Shown: positions 45,591-54,867 of the stretch, in pieces
Position numbering within the stretch: position 1 is the stretch's first letter
How the letters are laid out: each line of letters begins with the position of its first letter
From: Verrucomicrobiales bacterium
GTDB lineage: Bacteria; Verrucomicrobiota; Verrucomicrobiia; Verrucomicrobiales; DEV007
Direction: 5' to 3'
Assembly: GCA_029213195.1 (NCBI GenBank)
Contig: JARGNI010000011.1
Location: forward strand, 62,001 to 126,000
Length of the DNA: 64,000 nucleotides
Translations under genes and position numbers: made by a program
Notes under the pieces: generated by a model
What the model was told of the DNA's origin: nothing
Seen by the model: only the letters and a program-made list of their open reading frames with translations
Database searches by the model: none

Positions 45591-45620
45591 TCATGAAAAC
45601 GCGCTACCAGGCTTTCTCTC

Positions 45621-47504
45621 CTAATTCAAATCCAGTTCTCCAAAGAAACTTGGGAGGGTGTTGCCATACCAGAAAGTCGGAGACCATTGATAGGAAGACT
45701 CGCCCCCCCATCGAGGGCGTTGTCGAGCCATCTGAAATCCCCACGTTTTGTGAGCCGCTGGGTCGGCATCAATTTCCTCCAAAGGAATCGCCATCTCCAT
45801 GGTCCATGCCTCTTCCTCCACGGCAGTGGCTACGGTTGCAGAACTGTTCCAGCCAGTGTCATCGCGCCGAGCATCGTAGAGAACGCCATCCGGATTCACC
45901 GCAAAGTGATAGAAGGACTTCTTGTCTCGGTTCGTATCCAGCAAAATCTCGATGCAATCGTCTTCCCTGACCGCTCCATCGCGATCCCTTGCCTCGCTGA
46001 ATACGTCACGAAGGACAGGCTCCTCGCAACGGACCGCCACATAGAGAAAAGCTTCGTCATAGCTCAGCCACGCCTCGGTTTTCACGGGGGCGTATCCATC
46101 TGCCTTGCGAGGAATCAGCCGAGAAATCGTCGGTTCCTTCTTCCAGGCCTCCTCTTCCAGTTTTCCATCGACCACGAGCATCGCATCCATCAAGGTGATC
46201 TCGGTTTTCTCGGGATACTTCTTCACATGCTCGGTCAAGTCCATCGGCAGAAAGAGTGAACGCTCCAGGTGGTAGGGTTCGTCGACCCCATGAAAATCGG
46301 CCTCGAGACGAGGCAGTGGAAAGTAGGTCGAAACATCGCCCTCGTGAGTCACAGAAAATTCAATGACCTTCTTCTCTCCTGGAGCCAACTCCAGCGAGAC
46401 GCGACGAGGACTTACCCTCCAATGATCCTCTGCCGGGAGCATCCAGAACAATTCGCCGCTCAGAGTCGTTTCCAGGGGATTGGAGATCGGGAGGGTCACC
46501 GTCTTGTCCCGAAACGGAAAGGTCTCTCGGAAATTCTCCGAGAAGCCCATTTCGCGCCAGAACTTCTGCTTGGCCTCGGTCGTGACATCATCCGGAAGCA
46601 TTCCATCAAGCGTGAGATTCATCATCCGGGGTCCTTCATCCGTCATCGTGATCCAGGTCGCATGATCGAATTCGCCATAGGCATCGCCACGCAGAGCACT
46701 TCCACCTCCCGTCGTTCCCAGGGTGTAGTAGTTCGATTCGTTCCTCTCATACTTCGCGTAGCGATGAACATGGCCTGCAAACACGGTGTGCTTTCGACCT
46801 GACAAAGCAGCCTCAACCTCGGGCCATCCGGTTCTCGATTTCTGGAGGACTTTCTCTCCTTTTACATTTCTCATGACCCCCTCTTCAAACACCCAGAGAG
46901 GTTGATGGATAAAGACCATGGTCCAGCGAACGTCTTCCTGGTCCAAGAGTTCCTTTTTTGCCCATGCGATCTGTTCATCCCCGAGGAAAGGACGGGTGCC
47001 TTCCCCGCCCTGCGTATTGAGGCAAAGAAAGAGGACGTCCTTGTAGATGAAGGAGTAGTAACGAACCCCATACATCTGGTCCCAGATCCGGTCCATCAAT
47101 CCGTTGCTGACATCATGGTTCCCTGGCAAGTAGAAGAAGGGCATCTCGAAGTCATCGACGAAACCATTGAACTCCCTCCATTGACGCTGGATCTCTTTCT
47201 CGTCTTTCTGCCACCCGCCTCCGGCGATCAAATCCCCTACCGTAATGACAAACTCGGGTTGCAGTTCATTCACCTTCTTCACCGCCTTCGGAAAGATCCC
47301 GGGACGCATCCCCCCAGTCCGGTCGGTCATGATTGCGAATTGGAAGTGGTTGGAATCGTTGAGAAACTCCCGGTTCGTCCACGGCTTCCTGGATGTCGAA
47401 ACACGAGAGGAAAAGTTCTTGTCACCTTCCGGCCCTGCCTTGTCTTCGGAAACCACCGAACCGAGCCCGAGGAGAAAAGCAAGAAAGGTGATCGTCTGTT
47501 TCAT
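45621..47504 (-). CDS. Exported metallophosphoesterase with C-terminal CBM9-like domain
   Basis: A 627-residue exported protein. The signal peptide ends near SVVSEDK. The calcineurin-like core (about 60-310) shows VGDLIAGGG, LPGNHDVSNG, FIHQPLW and FAGHVHRYAKY; the first metal motif is MTDRTGG instead of D-x-H. A middle beta region spans about 320-415. Residues about 420-627 resemble a family 9 carbohydrate-binding module (VDGKLEEEAWKKEPTISRLI, FLYVAVRCEEP, EDDCIEILLDTNRD, GFQMARQRPR). It probably hydrolyses a phosphoester on or near a polysaccharide. ATG at 47504 gives the signal peptide; the upstream ATG at 47531 adds nine non-signal residues. Confidence 0.87.
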   Translation of the reverse strand: MKQTITFLAFLLGLGSVVSEDKAGPEGDKNFSSRVSTSRKPWTNREFLNDSNHFQFAIMTDRTGGMRPGIFPKAVKKVNELQPEFVITVGDLIAGGGWQKDEKEIQRQWREFNGFVDDFEMPFFYLPGNHDVSNGLMDRIWDQMYGVRYYSFIYKDVLFLCLNTQGGEGTRPFLGDEQIAWAKKELLDQEDVRWTMVFIHQPLWVFEEGVMRNVKGEKVLQKSRTGWPEVEAALSGRKHTVFAGHVHRYAKYERNESNYYTLGTTGGGSALRGDAYGEFDHATWITMTDEGPRMMNLTLDGMLPDDVTTEAKQKFWREMGFSENFRETFPFRDKTVTLPISNPLETTLSGELFWMLPAEDHWRVSPRRVSLELAPGEKKVIEFSVTHEGDVSTYFPLPRLEADFHGVDEPYHLERSLFLPMDLTEHVKKYPEKTEITLMDAMLVVDGKLEEEAWKKEPTISRLIPRKADGYAPVKTEAWLSYDEAFLYVAVRCEEPVLRDVFSEARDRDGAVREDDCIEILLDTNRDKKSFYHFAVNPDGVLYDARRDDTGWNSSATVATAVEEEAWTMEMAIPLEEIDADPAAHKTWGFQMARQRPRWGGESSYQWSPTFWYGNTLPSFFGELDLN

Positions 47505-47743
47505 GATGGAAATAGGGAGTTGAGCATTCACTCGGGGAGTTGAGGAAGCCTACGAATACGGAAGGGAATAGGGAAGCTCCCGATTGCGGAATCTCGCTCC
47601 CGCGAGTTCATCCCTTCGATCTCAAGCTGCAGTCAAGAATTCGGCCAGGAAGTCCGGCATCAGGGGAAGCCCCGAAGGTTGTGAAGAACTCCGATCTGGA
47701 ACAGGTTACTTCGGTGAGGTCTCTTCTCGCCCCTCCAGTTCGA

Positions 47744-48484
47744 ATGACTTTCCTCACTCCAGGTCCTATTTTCCGGTCACAGCGTTTTCTGGAGTCGAAA
47801 CCCTTTTTTGCTTTCGTTGTCGGGATGGCGATCGGCAGTTCTCCTGCGTTCGGAGAAACGAATCAGTCTTCCACACGGTCATCCGCCCTCCCATCAAGAG
47901 TAGCGGATCAGGACTTCGCTCTCATCAAATCACATTCGCCTTTTCTTCGCACGGTGGGACTCTCCGAGGGTCTCGTTCTGACAGGAATGGCCAGGATCGA
48001 GAACAATCTCTTCGCGACTCTTGTCGACACCGAGACGCGGGTCGCTCACCTTGTCTCCGAGAATGCCAACTCCCTCGGCTGGCAACTTGTCGGGGTCCGG
48101 GGAGATGAATCCGACCTGGAATCAATGACTGCAAAAATCCAGGTCGACGGAGGGGAAATTGTTTCGATCCGATATGAGAAGCTCTCTCCCCAGAGAAAGC
48201 CCGGCAGCTCTTCGGGCAGTTCACGCAATTCGTCGGGAAAATTGAGCGAGCGGGACATGGCCGAAGCGCGCTCTGCCGCGAAAAACTACAAGGCGGGTTT
48301 CTCTTCCGATGGATTCCCGAAGGAGCCTCCGAAGGAAATCGTGGAGAAACTTTCCCGAATGAGTACTCAACAGCGGGAAAACTTGAATCGTGAAATGATC
48401 AGCCTTCGGAACCGAGGTCTCGACATCAATCAGAGAAGGAAAATCTACGTCGAGAAGATCGATCAGACCCTTCGACGGCGGTAG
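47744..48484 (+). CDS. Exported protein of unknown function
   Basis: A 246-residue protein with an N-terminal signal or anchor (FFAFVVGMAIGSSPAFGE). The central part (about 65-150) reads GLVLTGMARIENNLFATLVD, then VSENANSLGWQLVGV, a beta-rich pattern slightly like pilus-assembly PilP/GspC-type domains, though this is only an impression. A Ser/Gly/Asn linker (PGSSSGSSRNSSGK) follows, then a charged helical C-terminus. ATG at 47744 was chosen because the 68 codons before it are not protein-like. It converges on the peptidase gene, with only 3 bp between stops. Confidence 0.65.
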   Translation: MTFLTPGPIFRSQRFLESKPFFAFVVGMAIGSSPAFGETNQSSTRSSALPSRVADQDFALIKSHSPFLRTVGLSEGLVLTGMARIENNLFATLVDTETRVAHLVSENANSLGWQLVGVRGDESDLESMTAKIQVDGGEIVSIRYEKLSPQRKPGSSSGSSRNSSGKLSERDMAEARSAAKNYKAGFSSDGFPKEPPKEIVEKLSRMSTQQRENLNREMISLRNRGLDINQRRKIYVEKIDQTLRRR

Positions 48485-48487
48485 TTT

Positions 48488-50578
48488 TCATTTCGCCGAG
48501 TCGCGTTTTTTCTTCGGCTCCGGAACACCGAGATGTCGCTGGAAAAACCCGATCCGTTTCCGTCGAAGATAGGGACTCTCGCCGACACCATGCCCGGCTC
48601 CGGGAATCATGAAATACTCGAAATCCTTGTCCGCCTTTACGAGAGCATTCACCACCTGGTAGGTAGAAGAGGGATCTACGTTCTTGTCGAGCTCGCCTAC
48701 CGTGAGGAGAAGAGCCCCTCTCAACTTCCCGATATGGGTAAGATTGGAATTGGCTTCGTAGGCCGGTCCAACCGGCCAATCCATCCACTGCTCGTTCCAC
48801 CAGATCTTGTCCATCCGATTATCATGACATCCACAATCCGCCGCGCCGGCCCGGTAGAAGTCACCATGCGTGAGAAGCGCTGCCAAGGTGCTCTGTCCCC
48901 CGGCTGAACCGCCGTAGATTCCGACCCGCTCGAGGTCCATCTGCGGGACCTCCTCGGCAAGTGCCCGAATCCATTTGATCCGATCCGGAAACCCGGAATC
49001 GATCAAGTTCTGATAGGCCACCTGTTGGAACTCCTTCCCTCGATGGTTGGTGCCGAGAGCATCCAACTTCACGACAAGGAATCCAGCGTCCGCCATTTCC
49101 GACATCGCTCCGTAGTAGGTCCGCCAACCCTTCGGGGTAAAGGAACCATGGGGGCCTGCATAGATCGCCTCAATGACGGGATAGGTCTTCCCAGGATCAA
49201 AATGAGAGGGACGCAGGAGAAATCCGTGAATGTCGTGTTTTCCGTTGCGATCTTTGGTGACAAATCGCATCGGCTTCTGCCAACCGACCTTCTGAAGTTT
49301 CTCGGCACCCGATGCCTCGGCGAGAGTCGCGACCAACTCACCATTGGAAACGCGACGTATCTCGTGAACTGGGGGATGATCAACCCGTGACCATTTCGCG
49401 GAGAGAAACCGACCATCCGGTGACCAGGAGACCTCGTGATGCCCATCTCCATCTGTGAGCGGAACCAGCTCTCCAGAATCCAGATCCACCTTCGCATAAT
49501 GCAAATGATAGGGATCCTGTTCGGCGTAGAACCCTGACATGGATATCAAGGCATAGCGATCCTCCTCGTTCACCGCGATCACCTCCCGGACGACCCACGC
49601 CCCCTTGGTCAGCTGTCGGATGATTTTTCCGGTATCCCCATGGATCAGGTAAAGGTGATTCCATCCATCACGCTCCGATCGCCAGAGGATTTCATCGCCA
49701 CCCTTGAGATCCTGCCGAAAACTGTTTCCGAAAACGAAGACAAACTTCTCGTCTGACTCGTCAATCAGCACACGTTGCCGATCGGCCTCCGTGTCCACTT
49801 CGATGAGCCGGTGACTTCCGAACCCGCGCTCGATAAACTCAAAAACAAAACGCTTTCCACAGGGACGCCATCCCCATTTGCGTAAATCGAATGGATTGGC
49901 GACCAAGTCTTTCTTGATCTCGATGGGGGGCTTCTCACCGGTGAAAACGATCACCGGGACGACCACATTGAGCGGGTCACCGGGCTTGGGATAAGAAATC
50001 GAAAAATGCTGCGGCTGAACCTCGTCCTCAGGCGAGGAGCGGACATAGTGAACCTGTCGCACGGGATGATCCGGCCTCTTCCCGATTGCAAAGCGTGAGG
50101 AATCGGGAGCCCAGACAATGCGGTCCGTCCAGATCCAGTTCTCTTCCAGCGGAATCTCGATCTTCTGCTCATTGAGAAAGACTTCATTCTCCCGGACCTC
50201 AACCTGGTGCTTTCCGTCCGGAGATTTTCTTCCACCCTTCGAATAGATCGCTCTGGTCTTCGCTGGATCCGATTTCGGTTTCTTGAGCCCTTTCAGTAGT
50301 CCCTCGGGCTTTTTCTCCACGATTTCTACTTTTCCCGTCTCGAGATCGAGGAACTTCCAGACCGATCCGCCGGAGACCGTTTGGACCGAGAAACCAGCAT
50401 GATCTCCCTCTTTCGACCAGGAAACCGTCACCCTCTCATTGGAAACCTTTCCCGAAAGCTCCTGGATTCTTTGCTGCCGCTGGCTGGCAAGCCGATCCGT
50501 TGGCGAATCCTCTCCCAAGATAGGAGAAAACCACGAAGTGAGAACTGCCAGAGAAACCAGCGAGCGGTTAGAAACCAT
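48488..50578 (-). CDS. Prolyl oligopeptidase / DPP-IV family serine peptidase (S9)
   Basis: A 696-residue exported S9 peptidase. The signal peptide ends near SPILGED. An eight-bladed-type propeller region (about 50-440) includes WSPDGRFLSAKWSR. The alpha/beta-hydrolase domain (about 450-690) has the nucleophile motif YGGSAGGQST, the acid in VGELDKNVDPSS and the histidine in GAGHGVGES. The family cleaves short peptides after proline, or related substrates, in the periplasm. ATG at 50578 is preferred over 50611. It lies 76 bp downstream of an unknown SHD1-like gene on the same strand. Confidence 0.93.
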   Translation of the reverse strand: MVSNRSLVSLAVLTSWFSPILGEDSPTDRLASQRQQRIQELSGKVSNERVTVSWSKEGDHAGFSVQTVSGGSVWKFLDLETGKVEIVEKKPEGLLKGLKKPKSDPAKTRAIYSKGGRKSPDGKHQVEVRENEVFLNEQKIEIPLEENWIWTDRIVWAPDSSRFAIGKRPDHPVRQVHYVRSSPEDEVQPQHFSISYPKPGDPLNVVVPVIVFTGEKPPIEIKKDLVANPFDLRKWGWRPCGKRFVFEFIERGFGSHRLIEVDTEADRQRVLIDESDEKFVFVFGNSFRQDLKGGDEILWRSERDGWNHLYLIHGDTGKIIRQLTKGAWVVREVIAVNEEDRYALISMSGFYAEQDPYHLHYAKVDLDSGELVPLTDGDGHHEVSWSPDGRFLSAKWSRVDHPPVHEIRRVSNGELVATLAEASGAEKLQKVGWQKPMRFVTKDRNGKHDIHGFLLRPSHFDPGKTYPVIEAIYAGPHGSFTPKGWRTYYGAMSEMADAGFLVVKLDALGTNHRGKEFQQVAYQNLIDSGFPDRIKWIRALAEEVPQMDLERVGIYGGSAGGQSTLAALLTHGDFYRAGAADCGCHDNRMDKIWWNEQWMDWPVGPAYEANSNLTHIGKLRGALLLTVGELDKNVDPSSTYQVVNALVKADKDFEYFMIPGAGHGVGESPYLRRKRIGFFQRHLGVPEPKKKRDSAK

Positions 50579-50654
50579 GTAGATACGACATGCGGTGAAC
50601 GAAACCATCAAGGCGCATCCAGCAGGGAAAGCATCCGCGAGGACGTGCGTGAAA

Positions 50655-51515
50655 TCAGGGTTCGATATCTTCGAATGAGTCCCGGAACTTGTTCGTAATC
50701 TTGATGTCGATGTCTTCTTCGTTATCCCAGCTGTAGCTGTTCATGACCGATTCGTTGGTCTTGAACTCACCGACCACTTCTCCCTGGCGTAAAATCCGGA
50801 TCCAGATCCCCTTGATGTCGTCCTTCGCAAAATCGCGAGGCCCCCTCGTGGCCTTGTATTCATAGGTGTGAGCCTCTACGAACGGAGTTTCGAATTCGAT
50901 TTCATCGTTGAACTGCATTTCCGGAAGATCGACGGCTTGCCCGTCTTGCTGCGACTTTCCCTTCCCAGGGACAGCCGCCGTCCGCATGAAAGCGATGTTG
51001 TCGTCGTAGATGATTCGATATTCGACGGTCGCATCACTAAGTTCATTCCTCGACTGATTTGCGATCGTGATGCGATAGGTCCACTTGGTGGTACGCAGGG
51101 AACGTCCCGACATTTCGAACTGCTCCGAATCGACCAACTCTTTCGTGGCCGAGATGTCGAAATTGTAATCCACCGCATCGGGATCTCGATCCATCCAGTT
51201 CCGTATCCGATTCTCGGTCTGAGAATCGAACATCGAAATGGGAACATCGAACTGACGTTCGTCACCTGCCCGCTGAATCTTTACGGTGTCACCATGAGCA
51301 GAAAGAAGAATGGCCTCGACCTCCCGGCCCTCCTGATCCCGAAGCGTCCAGTGCAGATCCTCCTCGAATCTCGGCCTGAGAATTTCGGGCCGGACAGCGG
51401 CCACCTTGACCCTTTCTTTTTTCGAAGAAAGAGACTCCGATTTTTGGGCGGAGGCGCCCCCTGCCGAGAAGAGCAGAGTCGCAGAGAGGATCGCGATGAA
51501 GCAGCGGTGTTGCAT
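50655..51515 (-). CDS. Exported SHD1-like domain protein
   Basis: A 286-residue exported protein, signal peptide ending at ASAQKSE. Residues about 52-107 resemble an SLA1-homology-1 (SHD1) beta-barrel (HWTLRDQEGREVEAILLSAH, DTVKIQRAGDERQFDVPISM), a domain common in PVC exported proteins. The remaining part is a beta-sandwich (TTKWTYRITIANQSRNELSD, ATVEYRIIYDD). No catalytic motif was found. It precedes the S9 peptidase gene on the same strand and may be co-transcribed. Confidence 0.7.
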   Translation of the reverse strand: MQHRCFIAILSATLLFSAGGASAQKSESLSSKKERVKVAAVRPEILRPRFEEDLHWTLRDQEGREVEAILLSAHGDTVKIQRAGDERQFDVPISMFDSQTENRIRNWMDRDPDAVDYNFDISATKELVDSEQFEMSGRSLRTTKWTYRITIANQSRNELSDATVEYRIIYDDNIAFMRTAAVPGKGKSQQDGQAVDLPEMQFNDEIEFETPFVEAHTYEYKATRGPRDFAKDDIKGIWIRILRQGEVVGEFKTNESVMNSYSWDNEEDIDIKITNKFRDSFEDIEP

Positions 51516-51637
51516 GATCGAGGGACGATGGCTACATCAATAAGGTCCGCCCATTCCCTTGGACCAGCAATGGCGTTAAAGCGGAATACACGATCCCGGC
51601 GGTGACTGAATCGCGTCCCTGTGCTTCGTCTACCGAC

Positions 51638-53002
51638 TTACCCGCTGATCCGCAGGAGAAACCCGACCAGATCTCCTCCCTTGTTCCAGGCGATAGTGGC
51701 ACCCACCACGAGAAAGGCGAGCACGGAGAGAATCAGGAAAAAATCACCGAGCCGCCCCGATCGCAGACTTGGATCTACCGTGCGAAAACGAAAATACAGG
51801 GCCGCCACTCCCAGCATCGGCAGGAGAACAGCCTGCATCAGTCCCGACAGGAGGATCAGGAGGACGGGTTTCGGATAGATCGCGTAGATTCCAAAACACA
51901 GGATCGGAAAGAGGACGCTGAAAAACCGAACCCGACCGGATCGCTGATCCTCGCTCTCCATCGGTCGAAAACGAAACACGTGGAGAGCATCCGTCATGAG
52001 CCGGGCCTTGGTCGCGTTGGAAACAAAGAAAGTGGAAAAAAGCACTGCAAAGGCCCCGATCAGCAGGACGAACCTGCCCGTCGATCCAAAAACGGGGCCG
52101 TAGATCTCGGCCAGCGTTTCGATCATTTCCGAACCCTCGGGGACCAATTGCATGCGGTGGAGGACCGCGGCTCCGAGGAGAAAGAAAGCTACGGTGCTCA
52201 AAGTGTAGATGACCATCGAACTCCAAGCGTCCCACTGCAGAACACGGATCCACCCTTTCGCCCTTTTCCGCCAGGCTGGCCCGTCCTCACGCGGTCCGAT
52301 CCATTTCCCGTATCCTTTTTCCAGACACCAATAGGGATAGGCGACCAACTCGGCAGCCCCGATCCCGATGATCCCGAAAGCCGCCAGGGCGGTCATGAGG
52401 GCACCGGGCGATTCCGGAAATCCGAAACTCAAACCCTTTCGGAGATCCTCACTCGCGATCGCCCATTCGGGTTGTGTCTGCAGCGCAAAGAGGTTTCCGA
52501 TCGTGAGAAAAGTGAAGGAAGCCACGAGCACGGTGCAGAAGACCTCGATGAAGGTGAATCCTCCCCGCAGGAGCATGGCTACGGTCCCAACCGTAATCAC
52601 TCCCGCCCAGAAAAGCGCCGAGTGCTCTCCGAGAACCGGCAGGAAGATGGCCAAGGCCTGCCCCACTCCCCCCACAATGCCACCGAGTTGCCCCAAGCCG
52701 GTCAGAAAAGTAATGAGCCAGAACCACGCGATGAACTTCCCGATTCGTGGAATCCGGAACAAAGCGGTAACGGTTGTCTCACCATGAGTGATGCAGTGGC
52801 GACAAATCTCGATCTGGGTGATCACCTTGATGACACATCCCAGGAGAATCAGCCAGAGCAGGGAAAAACCCGCTTCCGCTCCTGTCCTTGTCGTCGCGAC
52901 CAACTCCCCGGATCCGACGATCGAGGCCGCGAGAATCAACCCCGGTCCAAGCGATCGGATAATTCCCTTGGCGGTATGAGGAGGTTCCTGGGTGGTCGAC
53001 AT
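51638..53002 (-). CDS. Nramp-related membrane transporter
   Basis: A 454-residue integral membrane protein with about 11 hydrophobic segments. The start SLGPGLILAASIVGSGELVA lines up with TM1 of Nramp metal transporters, but the canonical D-P-G-N ligand motif reads I-V-G-S-G-E, and the TM6 region (AAFGIIGIGAAELVAYPYW) lacks the M-P-H motif. This divergent type is known from annotations of PVC and other bacteria as Nramp-related. Divalent metal specificity (possibly Mg or Mn) is therefore uncertain. A cytoplasmic insertion (YGKWIGPREDGPAWRKRAKG) is distinctive. It stands alone, with no regulator next to it. Confidence 0.85.
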   Translation of the reverse strand: MSTTQEPPHTAKGIIRSLGPGLILAASIVGSGELVATTRTGAEAGFSLLWLILLGCVIKVITQIEICRHCITHGETTVTALFRIPRIGKFIAWFWLITFLTGLGQLGGIVGGVGQALAIFLPVLGEHSALFWAGVITVGTVAMLLRGGFTFIEVFCTVLVASFTFLTIGNLFALQTQPEWAIASEDLRKGLSFGFPESPGALMTALAAFGIIGIGAAELVAYPYWCLEKGYGKWIGPREDGPAWRKRAKGWIRVLQWDAWSSMVIYTLSTVAFFLLGAAVLHRMQLVPEGSEMIETLAEIYGPVFGSTGRFVLLIGAFAVLFSTFFVSNATKARLMTDALHVFRFRPMESEDQRSGRVRFFSVLFPILCFGIYAIYPKPVLLILLSGLMQAVLLPMLGVAALYFRFRTVDPSLRSGRLGDFFLILSVLAFLVVGATIAWNKGGDLVGFLLRISG

Positions 53003-53373
53003 CGGTGCCGGGGAGGTAGGCAGAAAAGGAGAAATAGCGGAAGCACGCCGACCTCAACAGCAAAAAAGCAAACTCAACAGGCCTGCGGGACTGCCCCCCC
53101 TGTTGATCTCCTCAGCCTGGTAGAAGTTCAGATGTCAGCAGTGGTCGAGTCACGCGAGCGGCCCACCGAGCATGTTCGTCAGGTAGAGTTTGCATTGGGG
53201 TTGAATCCGCCTGCTTTCCGCAGGATGCGGATTTCTTCTTCTGAGGTATGGCGTTTGCCTTCCATATTCTGTGTCCTTCCCATAAGATCCCGGACTATCA
53301 TTCAAGGCGGACCAAATTTTCGAGTCTCAACCACGGATACCGAAAGCGCTTCTCTTCGCCGAGTGAGGGCGAT
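53003..53373. other. Intergenic region with transposase remnant
   Basis: A 371-bp gap between two minus-strand genes. It contains the start of an IS3-type OrfA-like reading frame (listed separately) and otherwise no gene. A short stretch after it reads LYLTNMLGGPLA before a stop in another frame. The CCTGCGGG/CCCCCC-rich patch around 53080-53100 has no assigned role. Confidence 0.45.
53179..53265 (-). pseudogene. Remnant of a transposase N-terminus (IS3 OrfA-like)
   Basis: A 28-codon ORF starts MEGKRHTSEEEIRILRKAGG, which closely resembles the first helix of many IS3-family OrfA helix-turn-helix transposases, then turns into unrelated sequence and stops. No inverted repeats or downstream transposase sequence were found. 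It marks a degraded insertion event. At this length the match may be coincidental. Confidence 0.4.
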
Positions 53374-54828
53374 CTATCGCCTCTCTGCGAACGACTTCGA
53401 AGCCTGGTCTCCCGTCTCGATCCGCCAGGCCAGGAGGGCCTCTCTCAATTCCTGCCGAACCGATTCGTATTCGGGATCATTCCAGAGATTATTCTCCTCC
53501 CGAGGATCAGACCGGAAATCAAAGAGCATCCCTTCCCGTCCTCCCTCCACCTCGTCCGATCCATAGATCTCGACGAGCTTCCAATCCTCCGAGCGCACCA
53601 TGACCTGGTAGTCGGCGGTCGTGAAATTTCCGTCTCGTGGGTGTTCAGCGAAGACGTAGCCTCTCCCCTTCCAGGAAGTGTCACCATCCAGCGCCGGGAG
53701 AAGAGAGCGTGCCGAGAAGTGATCGGGCACCTCGACTCCGGCCAACTCCATCAGGGTCGGACCGACATCGAACAAGGATACAAGATCCTCGACCCGTCGA
53801 CCAGCGCCGAAGCGGCCATCGGCAGCCCAGAAGATCAGCGGAACTCGGGTGACCTGCTCGTACATCGTCCATTTCTGGGAATGCCCGTGATCGGTGAGGC
53901 AATCTCCATGATCACTGGTGAATACGATGATGGAATCCTCGAGGTAGCCCTGCGCTTCCAGTGACTCCATGATTCGGCCGACTTCTTCATCGATCATGGA
54001 AACATTCGCGCAGTAGTGGCGTCGCTGATTCAGCCGTTGTTCTTCCGTCGGATCGAGAGGAAGCACAACCGAGTCGTGATCGACCTCATGGTTGTGCACC
54101 CGCATGCCCTGGTAGGCTTTGGGCTGGTTCTCAAGATCTTCGGGAGTCAGCGGATCGAGGGGAATCACCTTGTCTCGATACGAATCGAGAGCCTCCGGGG
54201 TCGGATCATAAGGTGGATGGGGTCCCGGGAATCCGACCTGGAGAAAGAGAGGTTCGGTTTTCGGGTAGGTATCCGTCCACCATTTCGCAAGACCACCGAC
54301 GAAATGATCCGACTGCATATCGGGTGGCAAATCCCAGGTAAAGCTCCCGATCGCTTCCTGATAGTCCGGTCGCTGTCGGTAGAGCTCACGCTGCTGTTTT
54401 ACGAGTCCCCTCGCAGCCAGGGCCTTGTCCCACTCATCGAAAAAATACCGCCCCTCGAGGTAGCGATCCTTGTTCTCGACGACATATCGCTGGTGAAATC
54501 CACATGGTGTCGTGAACGGCCAAGTGTGCATTTTCCCGATATTGACGCTGTGATATCCACTGGCACTGAGATCCTCGACCCAGCTTCGAGTCCACTCATC
54601 GGCATTCTTCAAAATCCCTGTCGTATGGGGATATTGCCCGGTAAACAAGCTCGCCCGAGACGGCGCACAGCTCGGGGCGGTGACATGGCACTGGGTAAAC
54701 GTCACCCCCTCGTTGACCAGTCGGTCGAGATGGGGAGTCTCCATGTGATCCGCACCGAGAGCAGCGATGGTGTCGAATCGCTGTTGATCGGTGATGATGA
54801 AAATGATGTTTGGGCGTGCGTCGCTCAT
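53374..54828 (-). CDS. Type I sulfatase without signal peptide
   Basis: A 484-residue sulfatase starting MSDARPNIIFIITDQQRFDT, with no N-terminal hydrophobic segment, so probably cytoplasmic, unlike the other eight sulfatases here. Formylglycine motif CAPSR at 54-58 followed by ASLFTGQYPHTTG; NIGKMHTWPF replaces GKWHLG; FTSDHGDCLTDHGHSQK gives the metal site. This pattern resembles sulfatase/phosphonate-monoester-hydrolase-type members of the family, so phosphoester or phosphonate hydrolysis is possible. It is divergent from a PhoD-type phosphatase, with 24-39 bp between starts. Confidence 0.92.
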   Translation of the reverse strand: MSDARPNIIFIITDQQRFDTIAALGADHMETPHLDRLVNEGVTFTQCHVTAPSCAPSRASLFTGQYPHTTGILKNADEWTRSWVEDLSASGYHSVNIGKMHTWPFTTPCGFHQRYVVENKDRYLEGRYFFDEWDKALAARGLVKQQRELYRQRPDYQEAIGSFTWDLPPDMQSDHFVGGLAKWWTDTYPKTEPLFLQVGFPGPHPPYDPTPEALDSYRDKVIPLDPLTPEDLENQPKAYQGMRVHNHEVDHDSVVLPLDPTEEQRLNQRRHYCANVSMIDEEVGRIMESLEAQGYLEDSIIVFTSDHGDCLTDHGHSQKWTMYEQVTRVPLIFWAADGRFGAGRRVEDLVSLFDVGPTLMELAGVEVPDHFSARSLLPALDGDTSWKGRGYVFAEHPRDGNFTTADYQVMVRSEDWKLVEIYGSDEVEGGREGMLFDFRSDPREENNLWNDPEYESVRQELREALLAWRIETGDQASKSFAERR

Positions 54829-54867
54829 CGAGGGAGGTTATAAAAGCGACCGATGTTTTCGCCAACT

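Noticed and set aside
53003-53178. Reading LYLTNMLGGPLA as the end of a DUF1553-type protein
   Set aside because: Only about 12 codons and no supporting sequence.
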